DNA from: a virus
Length of the DNA: 28,698 nucleotides
IMG/VR virus record: IMGVR_UViG_3300031569_000029
Span: 1-28,698 of that record
Direction: 5' to 3' (one strand)
Shown: in pieces, positions 5,000-12,838 of the stretch
How positions within the stretch are numbered: position 1 is the first letter of the stretch
Layout of the letters: every line of letters begins with the position of its first letter
The notes under the pieces: generated by a model
Databases searched by the model: none
What the model saw: only the letters and a program-made list of their open reading frames with translations
What the model was told of the DNA's origin: nothing
Made by a program: the position numbers and the translations under genes

Positions 5000-6091
5000 T
5001 TAGAAGTAATGCACTAAACGAGCCACTTGACCACTTGATTTTTCGTGTAAAAAACCTTCAACTGCTTTTGGAACTCCTGTAAATCCTTTTCTTGAGTGCC
5101 AACTATCAGTTCCAGATGGACTTCTCATATACTCAACAGTTACTCCAATGAAATCTTTAGCATCTAACCACTTATGCTTAACCTTGTGATGTAAATGATG
5201 TAGATACCAATACCTATGAGTTGTTTCTGACCATAACAATGGCTGCTCTTGTGCCATTAATAGAGGTAGCTTATCCATCTTAGCACCATCTCCATGCTCT
5301 AACCCTATTAAGTTCTTACCATACTTATAATACTTTCTATGTGCTACTGATATATCAAAAGTAACCTCACCATCTAACCTAAACCAACTCTTTAATGCGT
5401 GTGCTAAATGAAACCCACTTTGATAATCGTGATTACTCATTGAATGAATTACATCTACAGGTGCAATCTCTCTAAGTATCTCAACACACTTAACATATAA
5501 AGCTAGAGCAATTTCAAAATGCTCCCACCATTTACCATCTACATCTTGATTAGTACCTGCAGTAGTTGTATTGTAAACATTGTCTATATGCAGAATATCG
5601 TTTCCTATGCAAAATAATACTCTATCAACCTCAAAGCCTTTAGACTTCTCAATAAGCCCTTGTAGCCCCTCTAAGACCCTCTCACACGCAATCTCTACAT
5701 TGTAACCATCACCAGTTTCTAGATGATTAGCGTATTTACCTATATGTATGTCTGCTGGATTAATTACTAATAAGTGATTGTGATATTTAACATCTCTTTT
5801 AACTGATGGGTAGTGTGGTGAATGTTTTTCTATGAAATTACTGACTGTCTTTAGTATATCATTTTCATTAGCAGTTAAGTCCTCTTTAGTTACTATACTA
5901 AATCTAAACTCTCCACTAGCAGATTGCCAATGCTTTACAGAAACTACATCTTTTTTCTTAATGCCTCTCTCTGCCAAGTTAATGTCTAATGCTGTGTTGC
6001 CATTAGTGTTAGTAGTTGATTCTGCTCTATTCTCATAAATCATTTCAACCTCTTCTTCTGATAGTCTTAGTCTTTTACCATATTCTTTCAT
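5000..6091 (-). CDS. Calcineurin-like metallophosphoesterase
   Basis: A 363-residue protein with the metallophosphoesterase metal-binding series: D114-x-H116 (NPADIHIGK), GND at 163-165, NHD at 220-222, HGD at 266-268 and a His cluster HHLHH at 298-302. These bind two metals and hydrolyse phosphodiester or phosphomonoester bonds. The first 100 residues are a separate region with a helical start (LRLSEEEVEMIYE) and strands SVKHWQSASGEFRFSIV. It could be a nuclease (SbcD/Mre11-like), a phosphatase or a DNA-end processing enzyme; the substrate cannot be read from the sequence. It stands alone between the lysis terminator and the early operon, under its own candidate promoter. Confidence 0.75.
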   Translation of the reverse strand: MKEYGKRLRLSEEEVEMIYENRAESTTNTNGNTALDINLAERGIKKKDVVSVKHWQSASGEFRFSIVTKEDLTANENDILKTVSNFIEKHSPHYPSVKRDVKYHNHLLVINPADIHIGKYANHLETGDGYNVEIACERVLEGLQGLIEKSKGFEVDRVLFCIGNDILHIDNVYNTTTAGTNQDVDGKWWEHFEIALALYVKCVEILREIAPVDVIHSMSNHDYQSGFHLAHALKSWFRLDGEVTFDISVAHRKYYKYGKNLIGLEHGDGAKMDKLPLLMAQEQPLLWSETTHRYWYLHHLHHKVKHKWLDAKDFIGVTVEYMRSPSGTDSWHSRKGFTGVPKAVEGFLHEKSSGQVARLVHYF

Positions 6092-6114
6092 TTCGTAAAG
6101 TATTAGTTATGAGG

Positions 6115-6148
6115 CAATATTACAAAAAAAAACACCTATATAATACAA
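6115..6148 (-). promoter_or_regulatory. Candidate weak promoter of the metallophosphoesterase gene
   Basis: TTG (6148-6146), a 23-nt spacer and TAATATTG (6122-6115) give a Bacteroidota-type promoter with one mismatch in the -7 box. It lies 23 nt upstream of the ATG at 6091. The following leader TTGCCTCATAACTAA closely matches the leader after the 4900 promoter. The -33 TTG falls in the T-tract of the adjacent terminator. Confidence 0.4.
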
Positions 6149-6175
6149 AAGTGAGATGTTTTTAAACATCCCACT
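6145..6175 (-). terminator. Intrinsic terminator after the lysis genes
   Basis: The minus strand GTGGGATGTTT and AAACATCTCAC pair into an 11-bp stem (one G-U) with a very short A/T loop. The outermost A-T adds a twelfth pair. The stem is followed by TTTTGTATT. It sits about 70 nt past the stop of the holin-like gene and before the metallophosphoesterase gene, so it should end late transcription. Confidence 0.7.
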
Positions 6176-6176
6176 C

Positions 6177-6205
6177 TTGAAAACTATAAACAATTTTGAA
6201 AACTA
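6177..6205. repeat. Pair of 10-bp direct repeats
   Basis: TTGAAAACTA occurs at 6177-6186 and again at 6196-6205, 19 bp apart start to start, close to two helical turns. The pair lies between a candidate promoter (6236-6269) and the terminator stem. It may be an operator or part of a short transcript. Confidence 0.4.
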
Positions 6206-6235
6206 AGATAGGCACAACCCTAATCTAAGTGTTAG

Positions 6236-6269
6236 CAAAGATAATTATTTATTACAACTACCGTTACAA
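6236..6269 (-). promoter_or_regulatory. Candidate promoter upstream of the terminator
   Basis: TATCTTTG (6243-6236) is an exact TAnnTTTG box, with TTG at 6269-6267 and a 23-nt spacer. Its transcript would meet the terminator after about 80 nt without a start codon for a known gene. That makes a small RNA or an attenuated leader possible. Confidence 0.4.
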
Positions 6270-6523
6270 TTTGCATTGTTTTTTTCAAATACTGAAAAAC
6301 ATAATGGCAAGATACCTAACCCTGTCATTATTAATGTATTAGTATCAATACCATTCTTCTCAGCATATAAACTTGCAGATAAAACTATCACACCACTAAT
6401 AGTTCTCTTGCTACTCCACTTGCCTTTAGTGTCAGTAAACAATTCTTTTACTGCTTTTAATAAATCAGTTATTGGCTTAACTCCACCTTTAACTAACATT
6501 GACCCTATCCATTGAGGCAGCAC
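6245..6523 (-). CDS. Putative holin-like membrane protein (GTG start)
   Basis: A 92-residue protein beginning with GTG at 6523, sharing a base with the stop of the upstream small gene (TAGTG). An ATG at 6499 (MLVKGG) is an alternative. An amphipathic, charged N-terminal part (MLVKGGVKPITDLLKAVKELFTD) precedes two hydrophobic segments at about 41-57 and 63-81 (TISGVIVLSASLYA; TNTLIMTGLGILPLCFSVF). The tail is short and Cys/Asn-rich (NCNGSCNK). Two membrane passes, small size and a position beside the endolysin suggest a holin or a lysis accessory. No family signature is recognised. Confidence 0.55.
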   Translation of the reverse strand: MLPQWIGSMLVKGGVKPITDLLKAVKELFTDTKGKWSSKRTISGVIVLSASLYAEKNGIDTNTLIMTGLGILPLCFSVFEKNNANCNGSCNK

Positions 6524-6684
6524 TATTTTTTCTTTGGGTAATTTGGCACGAAAGTGTCAATCATTGTATCTAACCAACCAAAGATTCTATTGTCTTTGTT
6601 TGATGGTGTTAGATTTGTAACGACTTTAATAAAAGCCATTAGTCCAACTAATAATTCTAGCCAATTTTCTGTAATAAAATTCAT
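6523..6684 (-). CDS. Small single-pass membrane protein of the lysis cassette
   Basis: A 53-residue reading frame from ATG at 6684 to TAG at 6523. The N-terminus MNFITENWLELLVGLMAFIK carries one hydrophobic helix, followed by a conserved-looking TPSNKDNRIFGWLDT and a basic end PNYPKKK. Proteins of this form, with an N-terminal ENW, one helix and TPT/SxKDN, recur in Bacteroidota phages next to the endolysin. Coupling to the downstream GTG start (TAGTG) supports translation. Likely an accessory lysis protein or a small holin. Confidence 0.55.
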   Translation of the reverse strand: MNFITENWLELLVGLMAFIKVVTNLTPSNKDNRIFGWLDTMIDTFVPNYPKKK

Positions 6685-6712
6685 AATATATATATTTAAG
6701 TTAATGTTTTAA

Positions 6713-7072
6713 TTAGTAACCCCAAATGCAAGGAGATGTTTTCTCACTATCGCAATCAGCGTGTATAAACTTGTTTTTAAAGTCTATTCCAAATCTTTCA
6801 AATCCTGCTCCTCCTAATCCTCCAATAATTTTAGCTAAGTTATTGCCATCAGTAAATCTAATATCAGCAGCAATGCCCTTAATATGTGAACTTGTTGGAT
6901 TGCTTATTGATAACGGATGCTTATCACATCTATATCCACTATTTACTTTAAATGGCACTCCTGCAATTCTTCTTGCCTTATCTATCATCTTTAAGAAATC
7001 ATCATCAATGTAGTTGGTATTACACCCACACTTACAATTAAACTCACTTCTTTTAAAATAATTTAATGACAT
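6713..7072 (-). CDS. Endolysin: peptidase M15 (D,D-carboxypeptidase-like)
   Basis: A 119-residue zinc peptidase that covers only the catalytic domain (Peptidase_M15_3 type). It shows NSGYRCDKHP at 44-53, the SxHxxGxAxD motif SSHIKGIAAD at 61-70 (ligands H63 and D70), and FIHADCD at 102-108 with the third ligand H104. These enzymes cleave peptide cross-links of peptidoglycan. No signal peptide is present, so it would need a holin, and candidate membrane proteins follow immediately. A Cys-rich patch, CKCGC at 13-17, is common in this family. Confidence 0.85.
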   Translation of the reverse strand: MSLNYFKRSEFNCKCGCNTNYIDDDFLKMIDKARRIAGVPFKVNSGYRCDKHPLSISNPTSSHIKGIAADIRFTDGNNLAKIIGGLGGAGFERFGIDFKNKFIHADCDSEKTSPCIWGY

Positions 7073-7073
7073 A

Positions 7074-7544
7074 TTAAGCAGTAACCATTAAAAATTCAAT
7101 ATCAACACCAGCAGTAGCATCACTAGACTGTCCTGCTATTGCTGTAATATCTGCAAATGCTATAGCAGCTGTACCAGAAGCAGGTGAATCAATACTAGCA
7201 TCCATCAGTAAGAATGTACTTGCAGGAGTAACTTCCATAGCCACATAGTCAGAACCATTGTAAACTCTAAGATTTAATGTATTAGCATTATCTAAATTTG
7301 TAATTCTAAAATATTTATAATCTGCTTTTACTACTTGACCTTGACCATCTACTGTTGATAATGCTAATATATTAGTGAAAGTTATTCCAGACCCACCCTG
7401 ACCAGCAATATTCATAACTCTTTGAGAAACCTGACCATTACTTGCATAGGTTTTGTTCATTGTATTCCCATAACTAACTCCATTAACAGTATAAGATTCA
7501 GATATTGTTACAGTTAAGTCAGAGGGTATTATTGTTGTTGCCAT
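7074..7544 (-). CDS. Probable virion structural protein
   Basis: A 156-residue beta-rich protein, poor in charged residues and rich in Thr, Ser, Ala and Gly (TIIPSDLTVTISESYTVNG; NIAGQGGSGITFTNILALS). It has no Cys and no signal peptide. The regular strand pattern DYKYFRITNLDNANTLNLRVYN...YVAMEVTPASTFLLMD suggests a jelly-roll or fibre-head fold. It follows a long A-rich leader like other structural genes and ends 1 nt before the endolysin start. It could be a tail-appendage or decoration protein; the family is not recognised. Confidence 0.5.
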   Translation of the reverse strand: MATTIIPSDLTVTISESYTVNGVSYGNTMNKTYASNGQVSQRVMNIAGQGGSGITFTNILALSTVDGQGQVVKADYKYFRITNLDNANTLNLRVYNGSDYVAMEVTPASTFLLMDASIDSPASGTAAIAFADITAIAGQSSDATAGVDIEFLMVTA

Positions 7545-7557
7545 AATTTTTTATTTT

Positions 7558-7917
7558 TTATTCTATTATTAATTCGTCAGGGTCTACATCTGTACCTTCT
7601 GCGTTCTTTGCGTAACCCAAGAACGAATGTACGCAATCTACAGGAAATAACTCGTTAATTCCGAAATCAAATTCTTCAGTAGTCATTAGGTCGTAAAATA
7701 CTCCACTATAATATACAGGTGGTGTTAATTCTTTTCCATCTTTATCATAAGTTGCAGGTATCTCTACTATCTTACCAAGATACACGATTGCCTGTGTACC
7801 ATTAGTGTAAACATCTTGAGTAACTCCTTCTTCAGTTATTACTTCATAAGTACCTTTAGCAAGTAAGTCAGCATCTCCTTCTGCTTTGTCTGTGTATTGT
7901 AATTTATATATGTTCAT
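7558..7917 (-). CDS. Conserved small phage protein near tail fibres
   Basis: A 119-residue acidic protein. It starts MNIYKLQYTDKAEGDADLLAKG, with strands TYEVIT, AIVYLGKIVEIPATYD and PPVYYSGVFYDLM, and ends ELFPVDCVHSFLGYAKNAEG. Similar proteins occur beside tail-fibre genes of Bacteroidota phages, without known function. It lies 4 nt after the fibre-like gene at 7922. A structural or assembly role in the appendages is inferred from context. Confidence 0.5.
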   Translation of the reverse strand: MNIYKLQYTDKAEGDADLLAKGTYEVITEEGVTQDVYTNGTQAIVYLGKIVEIPATYDKDGKELTPPVYYSGVFYDLMTTEEFDFGINELFPVDCVHSFLGYAKNAEGTDVDPDELIIE

Positions 7918-7921
7918 TTTA

Positions 7922-9520
7922 TTATGTTGTTAATGCTATTAATTCTGAGTCTGTTAATGCTGTTTTAAATACTTGTAGTTGTTTTACTTTTGAAGGGAAA
8001 GTTCCACTCCCAACAGGAAAATCAAATCTTATCTGATTCAAAACATCTGCACCGAAAATAGTGCTATTCGTATCAGTTCCAACTTCTATACCATTAATCC
8101 AAAAAGCATAATCTCCACTTTTCCATTTAATAGCATACTTATTATAATCAGTTGTATCTGTTATAGCTTTCTCTATAGTATTTATAGTAGACCCTCCAAC
8201 TCTTGTTCTGCATAAAACTCTATTTGAGGTACTCATAAATCTAAAATAAATATAATCATCAAGAGGTGTAGTGCTACTGCTTATTGAAAGGTATCTATTT
8301 GTCCCATCATTAGCAAGTGCAGCCATCTCAACAAACAAAACCCCTTCCTCACTATTTATCAAATTACTAATACCTGTCTTTGAGTATTGGTCTTGTACTC
8401 TTGTAACTGTAGAACCATCTGTAGGTATGTAGGATGTTGCGTAAGAGCCTTCTTCTATTTGTGTTCCCCAATATTCTGTGTATTGAGATATGTCCCCCAC
8501 ATAACTGCTTAAATCTTTTATAGGTAAGTATATCGACACAGCCCCTGTACTATTTGCAGTAGCAGAAAAACCAACTCTATACCAACCATTACCTGCATCT
8601 TCCATAAAATTACTGCCTGAAATAAAATCTGAACCACTTGGACTTGTACTTTCTGTTGAGAATGTAATATTTATTGATGCTGATATCCTACTTGACTGAG
8701 TGTAAACTTTTACTAAATCATAAGTTCCTTTTTTGATGTAAAATGAAACGGCATATATAGTACCACTTACTACTGATGACTCATAAGAAGTTCCATAGTG
8801 TTGAGAGTTACTTGTTGTTTCATTTATTTTTAATCCATTTAAAGTTCCATCAGGGCTAATAGTATTTGATAATGTAACATTTGTAGTTGCTTGAATTTCC
8901 TCACTATAAGTAATCAAATTTGTTCTCTCAGGCTCTACTAATAATGAAGAAGCAGTACCATCATAATCTACTCTTGCAAGATTGTTTGCTGTGTATTCTT
9001 TTACTGACACGTTAGATATTGAACCAATAAAAGCAGTTCCGTAAAGTTCTATGACATTTTGATTTACCTTTGTTATTATCTGAGTGTAAGTGCCTACTCC
9101 TGAAACTGCTGTGCCTCCCGTTCCATTATAACCAAATCTTGGAGTTAAAAGTCCTGAAGTATAATCTACAATTTCAAAAGTTATTTTATAAGTAACTGAT
9201 GGTGTTATAACTGAAGAAGATTGTACTATACTTAAAGTTGCCGTAGCATCTCTTGAAAGTTTATCTCCTGCAATAGAAATTCCTGTTGCAGATGTGTTCC
9301 AATCAGAATCTGTAGCAAAATCTCCATTAACTACTTCCTCACTACCCAACAACTCAACAGTTTCAACAAGTCCACTAGAATTAACTCTAGTACCTGCTGA
9401 TGCTCTTGTCATTGTTATTGGTTGAGGTACGAATCTTGTACCTGCTGTACTATAGCCTAAAAGATTATCTTCTTTTATTGCCCAATTACTATTTCCTATT
9501 TGTAAACTTGGATTTGCCAT
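7922..9520 (-). CDS. Tail appendage with carbohydrate-binding and LamG-like domains
   Basis: A 532-residue modular protein. After a short N-terminus come a jelly-roll-like module opening EEVVNGDFATDSDWN and ending SNVSVKEY (about 80-178), a second module NLITYSEEIQ...ISPDGTLNGLKI (about 200-365), and a concanavalin/LamG-like domain (about 370-532). The last has the pattern LINSEEGVLFVEMA...DYNKYAIKW...FWINGIEVG...KVKQLQVFKTALTDSE. It is a paralogue of the next gene upstream and overlaps it by one base. Such domains bind glycans, so host-surface recognition is the likely role. Start at 9520 follows an A/T leader. Confidence 0.7.
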   Translation of the reverse strand: MANPSLQIGNSNWAIKEDNLLGYSTAGTRFVPQPITMTRASAGTRVNSSGLVETVELLGSEEVVNGDFATDSDWNTSATGISIAGDKLSRDATATLSIVQSSSVITPSVTYKITFEIVDYTSGLLTPRFGYNGTGGTAVSGVGTYTQIITKVNQNVIELYGTAFIGSISNVSVKEYTANNLARVDYDGTASSLLVEPERTNLITYSEEIQATTNVTLSNTISPDGTLNGLKINETTSNSQHYGTSYESSVVSGTIYAVSFYIKKGTYDLVKVYTQSSRISASINITFSTESTSPSGSDFISGSNFMEDAGNGWYRVGFSATANSTGAVSIYLPIKDLSSYVGDISQYTEYWGTQIEEGSYATSYIPTDGSTVTRVQDQYSKTGISNLINSEEGVLFVEMAALANDGTNRYLSISSSTTPLDDYIYFRFMSTSNRVLCRTRVGGSTINTIEKAITDTTDYNKYAIKWKSGDYAFWINGIEVGTDTNSTIFGADVLNQIRFDFPVGSGTFPSKVKQLQVFKTALTDSELIALTT

Positions 9521-11478
9521 TATTGTATTGTATATGTTAATGCACTAGCCATCTCTGCATAAGATTCATAAAAGTCAGTACCTGATTCTCCTGTTAGTTG
9601 TAAGAGTTGCTCATCTGTTAGTGCTGTATCGTAGACTTGTAGTTGTTTTACTTTGCCGTAGAAAGGATTAAGCTCATCTGCTATATCAAGACCAAGTCTA
9701 TTAAGTGTTCCTGAAGGTATTACGTTCGTATCTGCATTAGTCAATATCTCCACCCCATTTGCCCAAACATCTACAGTAGTAGAATTGTATCTTATTGCTA
9801 ATTTGTTAAAATCAGTAATAGTTATGCTTGAAGTTGCTAGATTAGTTGTTCTAGTACCATTTACATATTTTTGAAAATAAACACTTCCGTTAGTATGATA
9901 TAATATTCTTAGCCCATAACTACTGCTCGCACCATTAGTTATAGATATATATTGCGTTGCACTTCCTGTACCAAAACTAGCCATCTCTAAAAACAAAACC
10001 CCCTCTGTACTATTAATCAAACTACCTATACCATCTCTTGTGAAGATGTCTTGGTTTCTTGTTACTGTACTTCCTGATGTTGGAATCAGACTCGTTGGAT
10101 ATGAGCCAACTTCGTGTTGCATACCATAAAAAAGTATATCATTTGTTTCTGATACTGATGCACCTCTTAGTCCCCAAGTTACAGTAGAGAAAGTTTCGGT
10201 ATATTCAAATCTTTGCCATTCTTGAGTTGCTGTTTTGTCTGTGGATTGAGTTGTGTTTCCGTTTCCAAAAAATCTAAATTTTTGGTCTGAACCTGTATTT
10301 GATTTTGCATAAATACTTATTGTATTTTCTCCTGCTGAACCTAACCCACTTATATAAAGAAGACTTGCATTTGAAGTAGAAACACCTCTAAACGCATTTT
10401 GTGTTCCATCAGGAGATATTGCATAGTCATCAGTTGTAGTCCAAAGCGAATTTGACCAAGTTGATGCATTCTCACTATAAGGAAATAAATTTGTTCTCTG
10501 TGGCTCTGCTAATATATGTGGACAACCTCCTCCTGTGTAGTCTATACGAGGTACGTTATCTCTTGTAACTTCTTTTACTGTAACATCATCTATCGTGCCT
10601 TCGTAACTATAAGCATAAAACCCTATCGCACTATTTGAAGGAGAAGTTACAGTAAATGTTTGTACCTCTAAACCTGTACCTGTGTTAAGCGTATATATAG
10701 TACTTGATGTATAGGAAGTGCCATTTTTAACGAATAAAGTACCACCAACTCTATTACTACTGAAAGAAATTGTATAGGTTTTAGTAGCAACTAAACCTAA
10801 ATCTTGAGTTAATAAATTTGAGGTAGATGTTGAACCATCTGCTTCGGCTACACCAACTCCAAGACTCCAACCCCCTCCAAAACTCCAAGCAGTAGTGCCT
10901 GAAGGAAAATCTCCATCAGTTACTTCTTCCCCACCTATAACCTCAGCATAATTTACTAAACCATTCTCATCTACTCTTGTTGCAGCAGTTGCTCTAGTAA
11001 CATCCATATCTGCTGATGTGTATTCTTTTACTGATATGTTGTCAATATTAAAATTACCATTAGTAGTTGCTGATGACAAAAGGAAATAGCCATTTGATGC
11101 ACCTGTACTTATAATCCAAGTTTTTGTTCCATTTGATGTAAAACTCTCATTACTTGTACTGTTTTGACTACTTCCTGACCAAGCTGTTACATTCCCTGAA
11201 GAATAATTACTAACCTCTGCTGTTATTTTATATTGCGTATTTGCTTGAAAAACTGCTGCTTGATATATACCATTATTATTTGCTGTTGAATTATTAAATA
11301 TAGCATTACCACCACTAATTGTTACTCCTGTGGCTTTACTCCAATCGCTATCAGTAGCAAAATCTCCATTAGTTACAAGTTCAGCACCCTCAGTAGGTAC
11401 AGGAATAACTGCATACAATTCTCCTGCCTTATATCCGTTAGGAGTTACTACTATACTAACATCATCTAATAAACTCAT
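9520..11478 (-). CDS. Tail appendage with two jelly-roll modules and a LamG-like domain
   Basis: A 652-residue paralogue of the 7922-9520 product, with one extra module. Two GDF-type jelly-roll modules open with ELVTNGDFATDSDWS and EEVTDGDFPSGTTAW and end DNISVKEYT and DDVTVKEVT. A NLFPYSEN...ISPDGTQNAFRG module follows, and then a LamG-like domain (about 475-630) with LINSTEGVLFLEMA and KVKQLQVYDTALTDEQ. A short tail, DFYESYAEMASALTYTIQ, is absent from the paralogue. The ATG overlaps the previous stop as ATGA. Probably a receptor-binding or side-fibre protein that arose by duplication and module gain. Confidence 0.7.
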   Translation of the reverse strand: MSLLDDVSIVVTPNGYKAGELYAVIPVPTEGAELVTNGDFATDSDWSKATGVTISGGNAIFNNSTANNNGIYQAAVFQANTQYKITAEVSNYSSGNVTAWSGSSQNSTSNESFTSNGTKTWIISTGASNGYFLLSSATTNGNFNIDNISVKEYTSADMDVTRATAATRVDENGLVNYAEVIGGEEVTDGDFPSGTTAWSFGGGWSLGVGVAEADGSTSTSNLLTQDLGLVATKTYTISFSSNRVGGTLFVKNGTSYTSSTIYTLNTGTGLEVQTFTVTSPSNSAIGFYAYSYEGTIDDVTVKEVTRDNVPRIDYTGGGCPHILAEPQRTNLFPYSENASTWSNSLWTTTDDYAISPDGTQNAFRGVSTSNASLLYISGLGSAGENTISIYAKSNTGSDQKFRFFGNGNTTQSTDKTATQEWQRFEYTETFSTVTWGLRGASVSETNDILFYGMQHEVGSYPTSLIPTSGSTVTRNQDIFTRDGIGSLINSTEGVLFLEMASFGTGSATQYISITNGASSSYGLRILYHTNGSVYFQKYVNGTRTTNLATSSITITDFNKLAIRYNSTTVDVWANGVEILTNADTNVIPSGTLNRLGLDIADELNPFYGKVKQLQVYDTALTDEQLLQLTGESGTDFYESYAEMASALTYTIQ

Positions 11479-11642
11479 CCTATATTATTTAAAATTACTA
11501 ATTGAGCATCTAAACAAGCCTTAGCTTCAAACACACCACCATCTGCAATAACCCTAGCCTTAAAAGCATTAACTAAAGCCTGTGTAGGTGTTACACCTCC
11601 TTTATTACTAGAAGGTAATGATATTCCTAGTGATAAATTCAT
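11475..11642 (-). CDS. Small conserved phage protein (55 residues)
   Basis: An open frame from ATG at 11642 (TAATG overlap with the upstream stop) to TGA at 11475 (ATGA overlap with the fibre gene). Both junctions are translation-coupling overlaps, which strongly supports a real gene. The protein, MNLSLGISLPSSNKGGVTPT then ALVNAFKARVIADGGVFEAKACLDAQLVIL, carries an ADGGxxEAxxCL segment that I have seen repeatedly in Bacteroidota phage structural regions. Function unknown; it may be a fibre attachment or chaperone peptide. Confidence 0.6.
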   Translation of the reverse strand: MNLSLGISLPSSNKGGVTPTQALVNAFKARVIADGGVFEAKACLDAQLVILNNIG

Positions 11643-11932
11643 TATTTAGTAGCATCACCATCAGACTCTCTGTAGCCAAATCCTATACCTGAAGTAAGAG
11701 TTATAGCTGTTACTCTCATAAACAATGTTGTTCCTGCAGCCATAGTCTGTCCTGCTAATGCAGTTTCACCTGTAAAGTTTGCAGCAACAATAGATGTTAT
11801 AACTGATTCTACTGGAAAGAATACACAGTAAAAGTCTCTTCCTGTCTGTGCAGCAGTTGTGAAAACTTCATGCCCTCCACCTTTTCCAAGCATCTCAAGT
11901 AGTAATGTATTATCTGTATCAAATGTACTCAT
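11642..11932 (-). CDS. Small, probably abundant virion protein
   Basis: A 96-residue protein of low charge with beta-strand character (YCVFFPVESVITSIVAANF; GTTLFMRVTAITLTSGIGFGYR). Its leader, AACAATTAAAAAATA followed by an A-run and ATG, is nearly identical to the leader of the major capsid gene, which hints at high expression. Candidates are a head decoration or fibre-base protein. No family recognised; the stop overlaps the next start (TAATG). Confidence 0.5.
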   Translation of the reverse strand: MSTFDTDNTLLLEMLGKGGGHEVFTTAAQTGRDFYCVFFPVESVITSIVAANFTGETALAGQTMAAGTTLFMRVTAITLTSGIGFGYRESDGDATK

Positions 11933-11951
11933 TTTTTTTATTTTTTAATTG

Positions 11952-12185
11952 TTATATTTTAAATATTTTTATAATTGCTGCTACTGCTACACCATATATT
12001 ACCCACATAGCCTTAACCAAAACCTTCCTCATTGCTGTGTTTCTATTAACTCTAGCTGTAACCCCTGTATCTGGATTTAACAGTTTATCAGTTAGCATAT
12101 CTAGTTTTGAATCTATACTAGTCATCTTACTGTTAATAGAATTTATATCTTTCTTCATTGACATTATCTCTTCTTTAGTAGTCAT
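11952..12185 (-). CDS. Coiled-coil plus C-terminal membrane helix (XhlA/holin-like)
   Basis: A 77-residue protein. Residues 1-37 form a heptad-like helix (EEIMSMKKDINSINSKMTSIDSKLDMLTDKLL), followed by TGVTARVNRNTAMRK and a C-terminal transmembrane helix (AMWVIYGVAVAAIIKIF). This coiled coil, TGxxARVxRNT and single helix layout is that of phage XhlA-like proteins and small holin accessories. It lies in the appendage block about 5 kb from the endolysin, so a lysis role is less certain. The start overlaps the previous stop as TAATG. Confidence 0.6.
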   Translation of the reverse strand: MTTKEEIMSMKKDINSINSKMTSIDSKLDMLTDKLLNPDTGVTARVNRNTAMRKVLVKAMWVIYGVAVAAIIKIFKI

Positions 12186-12823
12186 TAAAAAGCAGTTGTT
12201 TGAACAGTCAGATTTATATAAATTGAAGAACCTGCAGTAGCTTCTTTTACCATTGGAAATATAATATCTCCAGCAGATACAGTAGCAGTAGTTATTGTAG
12301 ATTCATTTATTCTAACTAACATAGAATTGTTATTAAGACCTGTTAATTGTATTTCATCAATAACAATAGGAGTAACTGATGTTGCAATTCCCTCTACTGG
12401 TGTTATTTTACATACAGCTATAGTAACTACATTAGTTCCATTACTAGTGAGCCATCCACTAATAGAACTTACATTGACATTTTGAGGTATTACACAACCC
12501 TGTCCTATTCTAAAAAAAGCAGTTGGAGATAAACTTCCAGAAGAAACAACACTACTACCATAATCAACAGCCATTTCAAATGGAGATTTAGTATCTGCTA
12601 TATCCTCTCCGTATTGATAGTTTGTTGCTCCAGTTACATATCCCTGCATTTTATAATCAGTAACACCCATAAGAGATTTATTTTGCCATACTAAATTACC
12701 ATCAGTATTAGTTGGAGCAGTACCTATACTCTTACTTAATACAGTTTCATTAGTAGCATTTTCAAACCCTTTAGGATTATGCCTGTTTATATCACTTAAA
12801 TTCTTATGTTCGTTTGCAGCCAT
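12185..12823 (-). CDS. Conserved phage appendage/structural protein
   Basis: A 212-residue protein with the N-terminus MAANEHKNLSDINRHNPKGF, then ENATNETVLSKSIGT...TDGNLVWQNKS. I recognise this opening from many Bacteroidota phages and prophages, where it begins tail-fibre or appendage proteins. The C-terminal 110 residues are a beta-rich domain (FFRIGQGCVIPQNVNVSSISGWLTSNGTNVVTIAVCKI), likely a trimeric or jelly-roll head. No enzymatic motif is present. It probably forms a short fibre or attaches one. Confidence 0.6.
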   Translation of the reverse strand: MAANEHKNLSDINRHNPKGFENATNETVLSKSIGTAPTNTDGNLVWQNKSLMGVTDYKMQGYVTGATNYQYGEDIADTKSPFEMAVDYGSSVVSSGSLSPTAFFRIGQGCVIPQNVNVSSISGWLTSNGTNVVTIAVCKITPVEGIATSVTPIVIDEIQLTGLNNNSMLVRINESTITTATVSAGDIIFPMVKEATAGSSIYINLTVQTTAF

Positions 12824-12838
12824 TAATTTATATATTTT

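Noticed and set aside
6795-6815. tRNA-like TTCAAATCC sequence
   Set aside because: It lies in the endolysin coding region, with no matching acceptor, D or anticodon arms on either strand.
7922-11478. Diversity-generating retroelement target in the lectin-like proteins
   Set aside because: No reverse transcriptase gene or template repeat was seen in the window. Similarity between the two genes spans whole modules, as in duplication.
11905-12240. Plus-strand hydrophobic open frame
   Set aside because: It covers the antisense of the coiled-coil membrane protein and gene junctions with TAATG coupling on the minus strand; nothing supports plus-strand transcription.
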